In this document: in pieces, positions 35,407-45,570 of the stretch
Layout of the letters: each line of letters opens with the position of its first letter
Position numbering within the stretch: the first letter of the stretch is position 1
Source of the DNA: Halocatena halophila
GTDB taxonomy: Archaea; Halobacteriota; Halobacteria; Halobacteriales; Haloarculaceae
DNA length: 64,000 nt
Direction of reading: 5' to 3'
Assembly: GCA_027563145.1 (NCBI GenBank)
Contig: CP071306.1
Coordinates: forward strand, 558,001 to 622,000
Position numbers and translations under genes: made by a program
The notes under the pieces: model-generated
Seen by the model: the letters and a program-made list of their open reading frames with translations, nothing else
Database searches by the model: none
What the model was told of the DNA's origin: nothing

Positions 35407-37563
35407 ATGAGTCTCAGTCCGTCGGATTATCAACTCGTCGTTTCTGAAATCGATCGCGATCCGACACCTGCAGAGGAGGCGCTGTTCGAGAATCTCTGGA
35501 GTGAGCACTGTGCGTATCGGTCGTCGTGGCCGCTGTTATCAGCGTTCGACAGCGACGGTCCCCAGGTCGTCATCGGTCCCGGCGATGACGCCGGTGTCGT
35601 CGAGCTTTCGGAAGACGTGTATCTGACGCTCGGCATCGAGAGCCACAATCATCCGTCCTACGTCGATCCGTACGACGGTGCCGCAACTGGCGTCGGTGGA
35701 ATTGTCCGTGATACGCTCTCGATGGGGGCGTATCCCATCGCGTTGACCGACAGTCTGTATTTCGGTTCGTTCGACCAGGAGCATCCACAGTATCTGTTCG
35801 AGGGGGTCGTCGAGGGGATCGCCGATTACGGCAACTCCATCGGCGTGCCGACGGTTGGAGGCAGCGTTGCCTTTCATCCGTCCTACGAAGGGAATCCGCT
35901 GGTCAACGTCGCCTGTGTCGGCCTCGTTACCGACGATCGGCTCGTCACCGCGGAGGCCCAGGAACCTGGCAACGCCCTGGTGATCGTCGGGAACGCCACT
36001 GGTCGTGATGGACTCGGTGGTGCGAGCTTCGCCAGCGAGGACCTGGGTGACGATGCCGCTACGGAGGACCGGCCCGCCGTCCAGGTTGGTGATCCGTACG
36101 CCGAGAAACTGCTCATCGAAGCCAACGAGCAGTTCATTGATGAGGGGTTGATCGAATCGGCCCGCGATCTTGGCGCGGCCGGGCTCGGTGGCGCATCGAG
36201 CGAGCTGGTTGCAAAGGGAGGATACGGCGCGGAGATCGAGCTCACGAACGTTCACCAGCGCGAGCCGAACATGAACGCACTCGAGATTCTCCTCGCCGAA
36301 TCCCAGGAGCGCATCTGCTATGAGGTCGCCCCGGAGAACGTCGAGCGCGTCGCCGAGATCGCAGACCGATTCGATCTGGGCTGTTCGGCCATCGGGACGG
36401 TCACCGAGGGGAATTACGTCTGCACATTCGAGGGCGAAACCGTCGTCGACGTGTCAGCCACGTTCCTCGGGGATGGTGCTCCCACGGAGGTGCTAGAGAG
36501 CACGGAACCCACAACACCCACAGAGCCGTCACTTCCTGAGATATCACTCCGAGAGGCGTTCGAGTCGGTGCTTTCGAGTCCGAACACGGCGAAAAAGCGC
36601 TGGGTGTATCGACAGTATGACCACGAAGTCGGCAACCGAACGCTGGTTCGCCCCGGCGACGACAGCGCCGTGCTGGCGATCGATGCGTGCGACGACGAGA
36701 CTGGCATTGCCATTTCCGCGGGTGCCGATCCCAACTGGACCGAGGCCGATCCGTATCTGGGCGCAACGGCCGTCGGGCTCGAGGTGGCAACGAATCTCGC
36801 GAGCAAAGGCGCAACGCCGCTCGCCGCCGTCGACTGTCTCAACGGTGGGAATCCGGAGAAGCCAGACGTGTACGGCGGCTTCAAGGGGATCATCGACGGA
36901 CTCGCAGAGAGCTGTTCGGAACTGTCCATTCCGGTCGTTGGCGGCAACGTCTCGCTCTACAACGATTCCTCGTCGGGACCGATCGCGCCAACGCCCACGA
37001 TCTGTATGGTTGGCGTGACTGACGGATTCGAGACGCCACCCGCGGGCCTGCCAGCCAACACCGAGACAGCGAGTCTCTGTGTCGTCGGAGATCCCACGAT
37101 TGCGGGCACAGCACGCGGCGCACTCGGTGGTTCTGAGTATCTCGCACAGCTCGGTGGAGAAGACACCTTCCCCGATCCATCCGAAGGGACCGATCCTGGA
37201 GCGTTTATCGAGACGCTCTCAGAGGTCGCCACCGAAGCACACGTCCAGGCCGTTCACGACGTGAGCCACGGCGGCCTTGCAGTGGCGCTAGCTGAGATGG
37301 TGACTGACGAGCGCGGAATTTCGGCAACGATTGGGGGACCCGCTCACGAACGACTGTTCAACGAGCGCGCCGGTCGGACCGTCGTTGCGACGACCGATCC
37401 CGACGCCGTCACCGATGCGTTCGACGGTGTCGCTCCAGTTGCGACAGTCGGCGAAACAACCGACGATGGAGCGCTTACCGTGCACACCGACGCCGACGAA
37501 CTCGTCTACGACGCGACGACGATTTCCGATCTTCGGAACGTTCTCGAAGCCGAACTCGAGTGA
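35407..37563 (+). CDS. purL: Phosphoribosylformylglycinamidine synthase subunit II
   Basis: PurL makes FGAM from FGAR, ATP and ammonia supplied by PurQ in purine synthesis. This 718-residue protein has the small-PurL layout of two AIR-synthase-like halves: [11 protein letters not shown] and [23 protein letters not shown] (ATP site) in the first half, and [27 protein letters not shown] plus [11 protein letters not shown] in the second. I used the ATG at 35407 (MSLSPSDYQ); a GTG 23 codons upstream would add unrelated sequence. It appears as a single gene; purS and purQ are not next to it. Confidence 0.95.
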   Translation: MSLSPSDYQLVVSEIDRDPTPAEEALFENLWSEHCAYRSSWPLLSAFDSDGPQVVIGPGDDAGVVELSEDVYLTLGIESHNHPSYVDPYDGAATGVGGIVRDTLSMGAYPIALTDSLYFGSFDQEHPQYLFEGVVEGIADYGNSIGVPTVGGSVAFHPSYEGNPLVNVACVGLVTDDRLVTAEAQEPGNALVIVGNATGRDGLGGASFASEDLGDDAATEDRPAVQVGDPYAEKLLIEANEQFIDEGLIESARDLGAAGLGGASSELVAKGGYGAEIELTNVHQREPNMNALEILLAESQERICYEVAPENVERVAEIADRFDLGCSAIGTVTEGNYVCTFEGETVVDVSATFLGDGAPTEVLESTEPTTPTEPSLPEISLREAFESVLSSPNTAKKRWVYRQYDHEVGNRTLVRPGDDSAVLAIDACDDETGIAISAGADPNWTEADPYLGATAVGLEVATNLASKGATPLAAVDCLNGGNPEKPDVYGGFKGIIDGLAESCSELSIPVVGGNVSLYNDSSSGPIAPTPTICMVGVTDGFETPPAGLPANTETASLCVVGDPTIAGTARGALGGSEYLAQLGGEDTFPDPSEGTDPGAFIETLSEVATEAHVQAVHDVSHGGLAVALAEMVTDERGISATIGGPAHERLFNERAGRTVVATTDPDAVTDAFDGVAPVATVGETTDDGALTVHTDADELVYDATTISDLRNVLEAELE

Positions 37564-37676
37564 GTCCGCAGCGTCGGTGATTTGTGGTCGATTTTTCACT
37601 CCTACTGAATCTATTCGAGCGAAGCTCCCCCGCTAACCGACGACATCGCGGCAGATCCGGATAAACCAGAGTTAAG

Positions 37677-37684
37677 TTTATAAT
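37677..37684 (+). promoter_or_regulatory. TATA box of the DUF4212/SSS symporter operon
   Basis: TTTATAAT is centred about 27 bases before the ATG at 37708. This is the expected position for transcription starting at or next to that ATG, which opens a short reading frame before the DUF4212 gene. Confidence 0.5.
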
Positions 37685-37707
37685 CCCTTACTTCTATGGT
37701 CAGTATC

Positions 37708-37803
37708 ATGTTGGAGGGTAGCAATTGGTTTGTGAGGAACACGCACAAACAGTCCGGTGGGACTGCGGTGTCCGACCTGCGGTCTCGGGGGTGGTATCAG
37801 TGA
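37708..37803 (+). CDS. Possible 31-residue leader peptide coupled to the DUF4212 gene
   Basis: From the ATG at 37708 a frame of 31 codons (MLEGSNWFVRN... ending RGWYQ) stops at a TGA that overlaps the GTG start proposed for the DUF4212 subunit (GTGA at 37800-37803). With a TATA box 27 bases upstream of this ATG, the transcript would be leaderless and would begin with this short frame, so the symporter subunit may be translated by termination-reinitiation. Alternatively the DUF4212 gene starts elsewhere and the frame is incidental. No similarity was recognised. Confidence 0.35.
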   Translation: MLEGSNWFVRNTHKQSGGTAVSDLRSRGWYQ

Positions 37804-38105
37804 CTGACGGCCGGCCGGATGGGGGGACAAGCGATGACGGTGAACTATCCCTGGATGACCCTCGGTTGGAGGAGTACTGGCGGCGAAACGTCCGCCTGAT
37901 TCTCGGACTGTTCGCCGTCTGGTTTGGGGTTTCGTTGCTGGCGGGGATTTTGCTGGCCGGCCCGTTGACCGAGATTCAGCTCGGAAACATTCCGGTCGCG
38001 TTCTGGTTCGCACAGCAGGGTTCGATCATCGTGTTCGTCGTGCTGATATTCGTCTACGCCTGGCGAATGAATGCGCTTGATCGTGAATTCGGGGTGGAAG
38101 ACTGA
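37800..38105 (+). CDS. DUF4212 sodium/substrate symporter small subunit
   Basis: A protein of about 101 residues with two membrane helices (RLILGLFAVWFGVSLLAGILLAG and FAQQGSIIVFVVLIFVYAWRMNALDREFG). The preceding LDDPRLEEYWRRNVRL and the spacing match DUF4212, the small subunit of two-part sodium:solute symporters. I selected the GTG at 37800; an in-frame GTG at 37725 would add 25 residues. Its stop overlaps the ATG of the large subunit. Confidence 0.88.
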   Translation: MTDGRPDGGTSDDGELSLDDPRLEEYWRRNVRLILGLFAVWFGVSLLAGILLAGPLTEIQLGNIPVAFWFAQQGSIIVFVVLIFVYAWRMNALDREFGVED

Positions 38106-39877
38106 TGATAGGAGCTGTCCCAACCGTTGCGCAGCTGGGCTGGGGGGTCGATAGATGGAGTCTGGTTCTCATCGTGGGAACGTTGATCGTCTACTTCGGT
38201 ATCGCAATCCTGATGCACGTTACCGATACGGACGACTTCTACGTTGCCGGGCGAACGATTCCAGCATCGGTGAACGGCATGTCGGTTGCGGCCGACTGGA
38301 TGTCTGCGGCGTCGTTCATCTCCATGTCGGGGCTGGTTGCGACGCTCGGATTCGATGGCACCATCTATCTAATGGGCTGGACTGGCGGGTACGTCGTGCT
38401 TGCCCTGTTGATCGCGCCGTATCTCCGCAAGTACGGGAAGTACACGATTCCAGATTTTATCGGTGATCGCTACTACTCGAACACGGCCCGTGGCGTCGCA
38501 GCGGTGGCGACACTGTTCGTTTCGTTGACCTACATCGCAGGACAGATGCGCGGTGTGGGAATCGTCATGAGTCGGTTTCTGGGTCTACCCATCACACAGG
38601 GCATTCTCGTTGCGCTGGCTATTGTTGCGGCGATCGGCGTCCTGGGTGGAATGAAGGCAATCACGTGGACACAGGCGGTACAGTACGTGGTGTTGATCAT
38701 CGCGTTTTTGATCGTGACGGTGGCGATTTCGCTGAATCTCACCGGCAACCCGTTCCCACAGGGCGCACTGATCACCAGCCAGATCTCGGAACGACTGGCA
38801 CAGCTCCAGACCGACGTCCAGATGGGCAGGTATTTCATGCCGTTCACGGAGTACTCCCAGCTCAACGTATTTGCCATCGCGTTGACGTTGATGATCGGAA
38901 CAGCAGGATTGCCCCACGTCATCATGCGATTCTACACGGTTCCGAGCGCGTCTGAAGCCAGACTCTCTGCGGGGTATGCGCTGTTTTTCATCGCCCTGTT
39001 GTATCTCAGCGTGCCGGTGCTGGCGATTTTCGCGAAGTTCAACCTCATCAGCACACTCCATGGCGAATCCGTGGCCACTGCACAGCAGATACCATGGGTC
39101 AGTCGCTGGATGGAGACTGGATTGCTCACAATCACCGACAGCAACGGTGATGGCATTATCCAGATGAGTCAGGGATTAACCGCCTCGGCCAGCGAGGTGT
39201 TCGTTGATCCAGATATTATCGTGCTCTCAACCCCAGAGGTGGCCGGACTGGCACCGATCGTCATCGGGCTGGTTGCTGCCGGCGGGATGGCGGCGGCGCT
39301 GTCGACCGCCGACGGACTGTTGATCGCCATGTCGAGTGCCGTGAGCCACGACATCTACTACAAAATCTTCCGCCCGGAAGCAACCCAGCGCGAGCGTCTC
39401 ATCGTCGCCAGGGTTGTGATCCTCATTGCGGCCGTCGTTGCGGCGTATCTCGGCATCAATCCGCCCGGATTCGTCGGTGAGGTGGTGGCGATAGCGTTCG
39501 GCCTCGCAGCTGCCAGTCTATTCCCGCCAATCTTGTTGGGCATCTTCGATCAACGGATGAACAAAGAGGGTGCGATCGCCGGACTGGTCGTCGGGCTGAG
39601 TTTCACGCTCGTGCTTGTCGCATTGATGCGCGCGAACGTGGTGCTCGGACTCGAAGAGCCGTTCCTTGAGCTGTTCCTCGGTGTTAACGCGCTCGGCGTC
39701 GGGCTGTATGGAGCAATCCTGAACTTCGCTGTGGCGCTCACCGTTTCACGGTTTACGCCCGCTCCGCCGACGGCAATCCAGGAGATGGTCCAGGAGGTTC
39801 GTCTGCCACGCGGCTCACGCACCGTCGCGACCGACGAGCCCGTTCAGGCTGATGGTGGCGAACCACCGGTGGAGTAA
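38105..39877 (+). CDS. Sodium:solute symporter (SSS family, VC_2705-type) large subunit
   Basis: A 590-residue transporter with about 13 membrane helices. Family features include FYVAGRTIPASVNGMSVAADWMSAASFISMSG, GYVVLALLIAPYLRKYGKYTIPDFIGDRYY and GLVAAGGMAAALSTADGLLIAMSSAVSHD (sodium site region). The VC_2705 group is paired with DUF4212 proteins and includes likely carboxylate carriers such as acetate; the substrate here is unproven. It overlaps the small subunit by one base, so the two are coupled. Confidence 0.92.
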   Translation: MIGAVPTVAQLGWGVDRWSLVLIVGTLIVYFGIAILMHVTDTDDFYVAGRTIPASVNGMSVAADWMSAASFISMSGLVATLGFDGTIYLMGWTGGYVVLALLIAPYLRKYGKYTIPDFIGDRYYSNTARGVAAVATLFVSLTYIAGQMRGVGIVMSRFLGLPITQGILVALAIVAAIGVLGGMKAITWTQAVQYVVLIIAFLIVTVAISLNLTGNPFPQGALITSQISERLAQLQTDVQMGRYFMPFTEYSQLNVFAIALTLMIGTAGLPHVIMRFYTVPSASEARLSAGYALFFIALLYLSVPVLAIFAKFNLISTLHGESVATAQQIPWVSRWMETGLLTITDSNGDGIIQMSQGLTASASEVFVDPDIIVLSTPEVAGLAPIVIGLVAAGGMAAALSTADGLLIAMSSAVSHDIYYKIFRPEATQRERLIVARVVILIAAVVAAYLGINPPGFVGEVVAIAFGLAAASLFPPILLGIFDQRMNKEGAIAGLVVGLSFTLVLVALMRANVVLGLEEPFLELFLGVNALGVGLYGAILNFAVALTVSRFTPAPPTAIQEMVQEVRLPRGSRTVATDEPVQADGGEPPVE

Positions 39878-39883
39878 CGATCG

Positions 39884-40333
39884 ATGTTGCCAACCGCAAC
39901 GTCGGTCTCCCGACCCGACACGCGAACGCTTGCCTTGCTGGCGGTCCGGAGAGCCTTCGGTGTGGCGATCGTCCTCTATGCGTTCTACCTCGGGCTATTC
40001 ATGCTGGGACAGTATCCGTTTCTCACCCCCGTTGGCGTGCTCACGATCCTCGGTGTCGTGCTCCTGGGAACAGCGTTTGGGGTGGGATTCTCTACGATGT
40101 CGCCGTTGCCGGCCGATCGTGGGCTTCCGAGAGTGATTCGGACCGTCCTGCTGTCGGTTCCAGCGCTCGGGATTGGGGCGATCATCCAGGTGCTACTCGA
40201 AGGCGCGCGCGCTGATATGGCGATTTTTGCTATCTTCGCGCTTGCCGCGTGGCTCGGCTCAACGTTTATTCGGGAGGAAGAGACCACAACAGCCGGCGAA
40301 GAGGAGTCGAGTACCACCGGGCTGTTCACCTGA
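39884..40333 (+). CDS. Haloarchaeal membrane protein of unknown function
   Basis: A 149-residue protein with four predicted membrane helices and an acidic cytoplasmic tail (EEETTTAGEEESS). It begins six bases after the symporter stop and is probably co-transcribed with it, so an accessory role is possible. I recognise no motif. Confidence 0.7.
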   Translation: MLPTATSVSRPDTRTLALLAVRRAFGVAIVLYAFYLGLFMLGQYPFLTPVGVLTILGVVLLGTAFGVGFSTMSPLPADRGLPRVIRTVLLSVPALGIGAIIQVLLEGARADMAIFAIFALAAWLGSTFIREEETTTAGEEESSTTGLFT

Positions 40334-40424
40334 CCCACAGCGCAGTAGTAACATCGGTTGAACGCCGCGTTCACTTTCACTCCGGATGGCGAGCAGTTAT
40401 TTTGACTCTCTTCCCGGGTATAAT

Positions 40425-40850
40425 ATGGCCGATGCTGACGATTCGACACCGCAGACGCATTGTAAGGGAACAGATTTCGTCTTCTACACCGTCGACGACA
40501 TTGAGGCTGGCGTGCAGTTCTACCGCGACACGCTGGGGTTGTCTCTCGAACTCCACAACGAGGAGATGGGCTGGGCAGAGTTCGCAGCACCGCCGACAAC
40601 GTTTGCGATCGGCGAGGAAAATGACCGAATGCCGTTTACGCCCGGAGCCGACAGTGCGGGAATTGCCTTTGCTGTCGATGATCTCAAGGCGACGGCCGAA
40701 CGGCTACGTGACGATGGCGTTCCCGTTCGAATGGAGCCGGTCGAAAGCCAGGTGTGTCAGATGGTTGTGATCGAGGATCCAGCCGGCAACGGTGTCGTGC
40801 TCCACGAACGCAACGACGGCACACATGGGCGCAGAGATCCGTTTCCCTGA
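40425..40850 (+). CDS. VOC-superfamily (glyoxalase/bleomycin-resistance fold) protein
   Basis: A 141-residue protein with one VOC module: GTDFVFYTVDDIEAGVQFYRDTLGL, the central GWAEFAAPPTTFAIG strand pair, AGIAFAVDDLKATAERLRDDGV, and VVIEDPAGNGVVLHE with the usual metal Glu. Members are metal enzymes (lyases, dioxygenases) or resistance proteins; the reaction is unknown. I used the ATG at 40425 (MADADDSTPQ). Confidence 0.88.
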   Translation: MADADDSTPQTHCKGTDFVFYTVDDIEAGVQFYRDTLGLSLELHNEEMGWAEFAAPPTTFAIGEENDRMPFTPGADSAGIAFAVDDLKATAERLRDDGVPVRMEPVESQVCQMVVIEDPAGNGVVLHERNDGTHGRRDPFP

Positions 40851-40985
40851 ACTGCTCTGAAGCGACGTGATCCGAACATCAGAGCGCCGGACAGCTGATT
40901 GCTGGTGGCACTGGAGTGCGCTGTTCGTGACCAGATGAGCCCGGCCGGAAAGTGATTTTTCCCTAAACGCATTGTAATCACAAAG

Positions 40986-41864
40986 ATGATTGTGCATGCA
41001 GACAAGTTTCATCTAACAGTGCCAACGCTCCGACGAATCACGACCTATCCAATCAAAGCCCTCGATCCGCACGAGCGAACGGTAGGCCAGATCACACCGG
41101 GCGGGGTGATCGAACACGATCGTGAGTACGCAATCCTTGCGAAGGACGCCACAGAACCCTACGACCCAGAAACGGAGTCCGCTTCAAGCGGTGACTACAT
41201 TAATGGAAAGCGAACCGATGCCGTCCACCGGGTGCGCTCACAGTTTGATCCCGAGGCTCGCACACTCACGCTCCGCGTTCAGGGTGAGACAGAGTCACAT
41301 ACGTTCGATCTCGACGACCGACGGGAGTTAAACCGGTGGCTGACCGACTATTTCGACCACCCGGCAAGCGTTCGTCAGTATTCGGCTGCTGGTCACCACG
41401 ATCTTCATAAACACGACATCTCGGGACCATCAGTGATCAGTACCGCAACGCTTCGAACGGTTGCATCCTGGTACCCCAAAATTGGCATAGACAGCATCCG
41501 TCGCCGGTTTCGCGCAAATCTTGAAATTGGCGGTGTTCCACCCTTTTGGGAAGACCGACTCATCGCTGACCACGGCCAGGCGGTGTCCTTTCGTATCGGA
41601 GCAGTCAGACTGGTCGGCGTTGAACCGTGTGAGCGCTGTGTCGTTCCGGCACGTGATCCCGATACGGGAGCAAAAGACGAGGACTTTGCTCGAACATTCA
41701 CTCGAAAGCGCAGAGAAACCCGTCCCGAGTGGCTTGAGAGTGACCGATTCGACAATTACTTCCGTTTAATGACAGTAACGAACGTTCCACAGAGCGAGTG
41801 GGGAAAGACAGTTCGCGTCGGTGACGACGTTTCTATTATCGAAGCGCACGCGTACGAGCAGTGA
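40986..41864 (+). CDS. MOSC domain-containing protein
   Basis: A 292-residue protein with an N-terminal MOSC beta-barrel (LRRITTYPIKALDPHE) and a C-terminal MOSC domain containing the conserved Cys pair in GVEPCERCVVPARDPDTG. The family is thought to transfer sulfur to or from molybdenum cofactor or to reduce N-hydroxylated compounds. The second Cys is the usual catalytic one. It lies alone between the VOC gene and a convergent small gene, without other molybdenum genes apart from the decayed one near 3 kb. Confidence 0.85.
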   Translation: MIVHADKFHLTVPTLRRITTYPIKALDPHERTVGQITPGGVIEHDREYAILAKDATEPYDPETESASSGDYINGKRTDAVHRVRSQFDPEARTLTLRVQGETESHTFDLDDRRELNRWLTDYFDHPASVRQYSAAGHHDLHKHDISGPSVISTATLRTVASWYPKIGIDSIRRRFRANLEIGGVPPFWEDRLIADHGQAVSFRIGAVRLVGVEPCERCVVPARDPDTGAKDEDFARTFTRKRRETRPEWLESDRFDNYFRLMTVTNVPQSEWGKTVRVGDDVSIIEAHAYEQ

Positions 41865-41868
41865 GTAT

Positions 41869-42021
41869 TTAGAGTCCGATTGCAGCCAGCGGAATGCCAA
41901 AGACGACTGCCATCCCGACGATTGCGATGATCGTCCCAACGGTGACGTTACGCATCGTGTATTCATCCTGTGGGGCAGTTTGGCGGACGAGTTCGTAATC
42001 AGCGTCGTCGTGTTCGACCAT
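41869..42021 (-). CDS. 50-residue single-helix membrane protein
   Basis: A 50-residue protein: an acidic start (MVEHDDADYELVRQ), DEYTMRNVTVG, then one membrane helix (TIIAIVGMAVVFGIPLAAIGL). Small proteins of this pattern are conserved in haloarchaea, with unknown function. The ATG at 42019-42021 is preferred; a longer upstream frame lacks similar character and would reach into the hisF start. Confidence 0.65.
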   Translation of the reverse strand: MVEHDDADYELVRQTAPQDEYTMRNVTVGTIIAIVGMAVVFGIPLAAIGL

Positions 42022-42107
42022 GATGTACGGTGAGTGACGCCGCCACTTTGACGTATCGATTGCCAAAGGAGGGCAGTTTAAAGCGAGCGGCCAGCTAGAC
42101 CCACACA

Positions 42108-42923
42108 ATGACCTTGACCAAGCGGGTCATCCCGTGCATCGACGTCGATCTCGATGAGTCCGGAGAGCCGGCGGTGTACACCGGCGTCAACTTCGAGGAG
42201 CTGAAATATACGGGTGATCCGGTCGAGATGGCAAAGCGATACAACGAGGCGGGTGCCGACGAGTTCGTCTTTCTGGATATCACGGCAAGCGCTGACGGGC
42301 GCGAAACGATGTTAGAAACGGTCTCCCGGGTTGCAGACGAGGTGTTTATCCCACTCACCGTTGGTGGCGGAATTCGAACCCGCGAGGATGTCAAAGAGAC
42401 CCTCCGCGCTGGAGCGGATAAAGTGTCGATCAACACCGGTGCACTCGAACGACCAGCACTGATCACGGACGCCGCCAGCGCCTTTGGTAGCCAGTGTGTC
42501 GTCATCAGCATCGACGCAAAGCGCCGATACGACGAGCGGGGTGAACAGTACGAACGAATCGATGGCGAATCGTGCTGGTTCGAGTGTACGATCAAAGGCG
42601 GTCGAGAAGGAACGGGCGTCGATGTCATCGAATGGGCAGCTGATGCCCACCAACGCGGTGCTGGAGAACTGTTCGTCAACTCGATCGACGCCGACGGCAC
42701 AAAAGATGGCTACGACATACCGCTCACTCGTGCGGTCTGTGATGTGACACCCACCCCAGTGATCGCCTCATCGGGCTGTGGTGGCCCAGAAGATATGTAC
42801 GAGGTGTTTACCGACGCGGGCGCTGACGCCGCGCTTGCCGCTTCGATCTTTCACTTCGATGAGTACTCGATCGACGACGTAAAAGCATACCTTGCTGATA
42901 ACGGCGTTCCGGTCAGATACTGA
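42108..42923 (+). CDS. hisF: Imidazole glycerol phosphate synthase subunit HisF
   Basis: HisF joins PRFAR with ammonia from HisH to make imidazole-glycerol phosphate and AICAR in histidine synthesis. This 271-residue half-barrel protein starts with TKRVIPCIDVDLDE (active-site Asp), has FLDITASADGR, TVGGGIRTREDV, KVSINTGA, VISIDAKRR (second catalytic Asp), GAGELFVNSIDADGT and VIASSGCGG. It converges with cdc48 with no intergenic space. hisC is 19 kb away, so the histidine genes are dispersed. Confidence 0.96.
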   Translation: MTLTKRVIPCIDVDLDESGEPAVYTGVNFEELKYTGDPVEMAKRYNEAGADEFVFLDITASADGRETMLETVSRVADEVFIPLTVGGGIRTREDVKETLRAGADKVSINTGALERPALITDAASAFGSQCVVISIDAKRRYDERGEQYERIDGESCWFECTIKGGREGTGVDVIEWAADAHQRGAGELFVNSIDADGTKDGYDIPLTRAVCDVTPTPVIASSGCGGPEDMYEVFTDAGADAALAASIFHFDEYSIDDVKAYLADNGVPVRY

Positions 42924-45185
42924 TCACTGAAAGGTTCTGCTGACCGGCTCTTCTTCGCGTGGCTCGCTGGCCTTGTTGAATCGCTCTTCGATCTGTTCGT
43001 ACTGCGATCTGACCTCCTGGTCGACGCTTGGCTGAATCTCTTCGAGTGCGCGCTCGAAATGATCCATCGTAATCCGGACGTTCGAGACCGAGCTTTCGAT
43101 CTCTTCGGGGTCGACGCGGCCGATGAACTCTCGTGTTGCGATCATGGCTGCCTCGCGACAGACCGCCTCAATGTCTGCTCCAACGTAGCCGTCGGTCTGT
43201 GCCGCGAGTTCATCCCGGTCGATTGCATCGGCCAGGGGCTTATCGCGGGTGTGTACCTCGAAGATTGCCTTGCGCGCTTTTGCGTCGGGAACGGGCACGT
43301 GGATGTGCCGATCGAGGCGGCCAGGACGGAGCAAGGCGTTGTCGATGAGATCCGGACGGTTCGTGGCGGCGATGATCACCACGTCGTCTAGCTCTTCGAC
43401 GCCATCGAGCTCGGTCAACAGCTGGGAGACGACGCGTTCGCCGACGCCCGAGTCCGTCATGCGCTGGCCACGCTCACCGGCAATCGAGTCGATTTCATCG
43501 AAGAACACCACTGTTGGTGCGTTCTCGCGAGCCTTCGAAAACACGTCACGAATCCCCTTCTCAGACTCGCCGACGTACTTGTTGAGCAGCTCTGGACCCT
43601 TGATCGAGATGAAGTTGCTGTTGGCCTCGTTGGCAATTGCTTTTGCGAGCATCGTCTTGCCAGTTCCCGGCGGGCCATAAAGCATCACGCCGGTTGCCGG
43701 TGCCATATCCATCGCCGAGAACACCTCCGGATACTCGACTGGCCACTGAATTGTCTCTCGAAGCCGGTCTTTGGTGTCTTCGAGACCGCCGACGCTGTCC
43801 CAGGTGACATCCGGAACCTCGACGAACACTTCACGCAGGGCAGACGGTTCGATGCCGCGCAACGCCTGCTTGAAGTCATCATCGGTGACACGCAACTGCT
43901 CTAAGATCTCGCTGTCGATCTCGTCGCTTTCGAGATCAAGCTCGGGGCGAATCCGTCGTAGCGCCATCATCGCACCCTCTTTTGCGAGCGATTCCAGATC
44001 TGCCCCCACAAAGCCGTGGGTGCTCTCGGCGTAGGTGGTGAGATCAACGTCGTCGGTCAACGGCATGCCACGCGTGTGGACCTGTAAGATCTCTTTGCGT
44101 CCCTCCTGGTCTGGGACGCCGACCTCGATCTCGCGGTCGAACCGTCCACCACGGCGCAGCGCGGGATCGAGTGCATCGACGCGGTTGGTCGCACCGATCA
44201 CCGTCACCTGCCCTCGTTCTTCGAGCCCGTCCATCAACGAAAGCAGCTGTGCGACGACGCGCCGCTCAACATCACCGGTCGTCTCCCCGCGTTTGGGTGC
44301 AATGGCGTCAAGCTCATCGATAAAGACGATCGCCGGTGCGTTCTCCGAGGCCTCTTCGAACACCTCGCGGAGTTGCTCTTCGGATTCGCCGTAGAACTTC
44401 GACATGATCTCCGGGCCGGAGATATTGGTGAAATAGGCGTCAATCTCGTTGGCAACAGCCTTGGCCATGAGCGTTTTCCCGGTGCCCGGAGGTCCGTGGA
44501 GCAACACCCCCTTGGGTGGGTCGATACCGAGCTGTCGGAACAGCTCTGGATGTCGCATCGGGAGCTCGATCATCTCCCTGACCTGTTCGAGTTCGGAATC
44601 GAGACCACCGATGTCTTCGTAGGTGATCGATGGCGTCTCCTGGCCAGTTTCGGTCCCCGATACGATCTGTTCGGCGGGTTTTTCGCTCACCTGCATCTCC
44701 GTCGTGTCCGTGATGACCACGGTTCCATCAGGTGACGTGTCTGCAATTTTCAGCGGAATACGCTGGCCGGACATGCTCGAGAGCGGCCCCAGCCCGAACG
44801 AAATCGGAACCGTCTGCCCGGTAGTGACTGCGTGACCGCTCAGCTGATCACGAATCAGTGAGCCGAGATCACCCTGAATCCGAAGTGACTGTGGCAGCGC
44901 AACGGTCACGCGTTTTGCCGGATTCACGTCTGCTTTTTCGACCTCGACGGCGTCGTCGATCCCCGCACCAACTTCCTGGCGGAGACGCCCATCGACCCGG
45001 ATGATTCCCTTGCCCTGGTCCTCGGGGTAGCCCGGCCACACGCGGGCAACCGCTCTCCCCTCACCGGAGCTAATAACGATGTAATCGCCGTTTTCTAAAT
45101 CGAGCTCGGCCATTGCGGCGCGGTCTACCGCCGCAAGTCCCCTCCCAGCGTCCTTTTGCTTAAGAAACTTGACAGTGAGTTTCAT
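42924..45185 (-). CDS. cdc48: CDC48/VCP-family AAA+ ATPase
   Basis: A 753-residue unfoldase with an N-domain (about 1-180; [26 protein letters not shown]-like region) and two AAA modules. D1 contains [27 protein letters not shown] and [21 protein letters not shown]2 contains [26 protein letters not shown] and [23 protein letters not shown]48 extracts and unfolds proteins for the proteasome in archaea. Its start overlaps the upstream small gene by four bases, so the two are coupled. Confidence 0.95.
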   Translation of the reverse strand: MKLTVKFLKQKDAGRGLAAVDRAAMAELDLENGDYIVISSGEGRAVARVWPGYPEDQGKGIIRVDGRLRQEVGAGIDDAVEVEKADVNPAKRVTVALPQSLRIQGDLGSLIRDQLSGHAVTTGQTVPISFGLGPLSSMSGQRIPLKIADTSPDGTVVITDTTEMQVSEKPAEQIVSGTETGQETPSITYEDIGGLDSELEQVREMIELPMRHPELFRQLGIDPPKGVLLHGPPGTGKTLMAKAVANEIDAYFTNISGPEIMSKFYGESEEQLREVFEEASENAPAIVFIDELDAIAPKRGETTGDVERRVVAQLLSLMDGLEERGQVTVIGATNRVDALDPALRRGGRFDREIEVGVPDQEGRKEILQVHTRGMPLTDDVDLTTYAESTHGFVGADLESLAKEGAMMALRRIRPELDLESDEIDSEILEQLRVTDDDFKQALRGIEPSALREVFVEVPDVTWDSVGGLEDTKDRLRETIQWPVEYPEVFSAMDMAPATGVMLYGPPGTGKTMLAKAIANEANSNFISIKGPELLNKYVGESEKGIRDVFSKARENAPTVVFFDEIDSIAGERGQRMTDSGVGERVVSQLLTELDGVEELDDVVIIAATNRPDLIDNALLRPGRLDRHIHVPVPDAKARKAIFEVHTRDKPLADAIDRDELAAQTDGYVGADIEAVCREAAMIATREFIGRVDPEEIESSVSNVRITMDHFERALEEIQPSVDQEVRSQYEQIEERFNKASEPREEEPVSRTFQ

Positions 45186-45418
45186 CTGTCCACCTCTACA
45201 CCAACGACTCCATTTTTCATAAACGCTCGTGCCTCTCCATCGGGCAGTTCAAACTCGAATTGCTCACCACCAACGACGACAATCGCCGTGCTTTCGACCA
45301 CGTCGATCGACGGCGCGGCGTTCGCACCACAATCCATCACCAGCACTGTCGTGCCGTCGTCGTAGTCGTACCGAGTGAGACCTCCCACATCATCGGTAAC
45401 GAGTTGTTCCTCTTTCAT
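45182..45418 (-). CDS. Small haloarchaeal protein coupled to cdc48 (DUF7127-like)
   Basis: A 78-residue, strongly acidic, beta-rich protein ([47 protein letters not shown]). I believe it belongs to a haloarchaeal family (DUF7127) with an Hsp20-like strand pattern that often precedes CDC48 genes. Its four-base overlap with cdc48 implies coupled translation, and it may be an adaptor or stability partner. The function is not established. Confidence 0.7.
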   Translation of the reverse strand: MKEEQLVTDDVGGLTRYDYDDGTTVLVMDCGANAAPSIDVVESTAIVVVGGEQFEFELPDGEARAFMKNGVVGVEVDR

Positions 45419-45442
45419 GCTAACTCAAGGTTAGTTGCAATA

Positions 45443-45450
45443 CTATATAA
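45443..45450 (-). promoter_or_regulatory. TATA box of the DUF7127-like/cdc48 operon
   Basis: On the minus strand TTATATAG lies 25-32 bases upstream of the ATG at 45418, the standard distance for a leaderless transcript. Between them CTAACCTTGAGTTAG forms an imperfect inverted repeat that could be an operator. Confidence 0.5.
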
Positions 45451-45570
45451 GTCTTTGGTGGTTTTCGGGCGTCTGTATTAAAGTTCCGCAAGAACGGTGG
45501 AAATGCGGTTCCATCCACTCGATGACGTGCATCGGGGTGTATTTAGGGTATTCGCTTCCAATTGGCTGGT

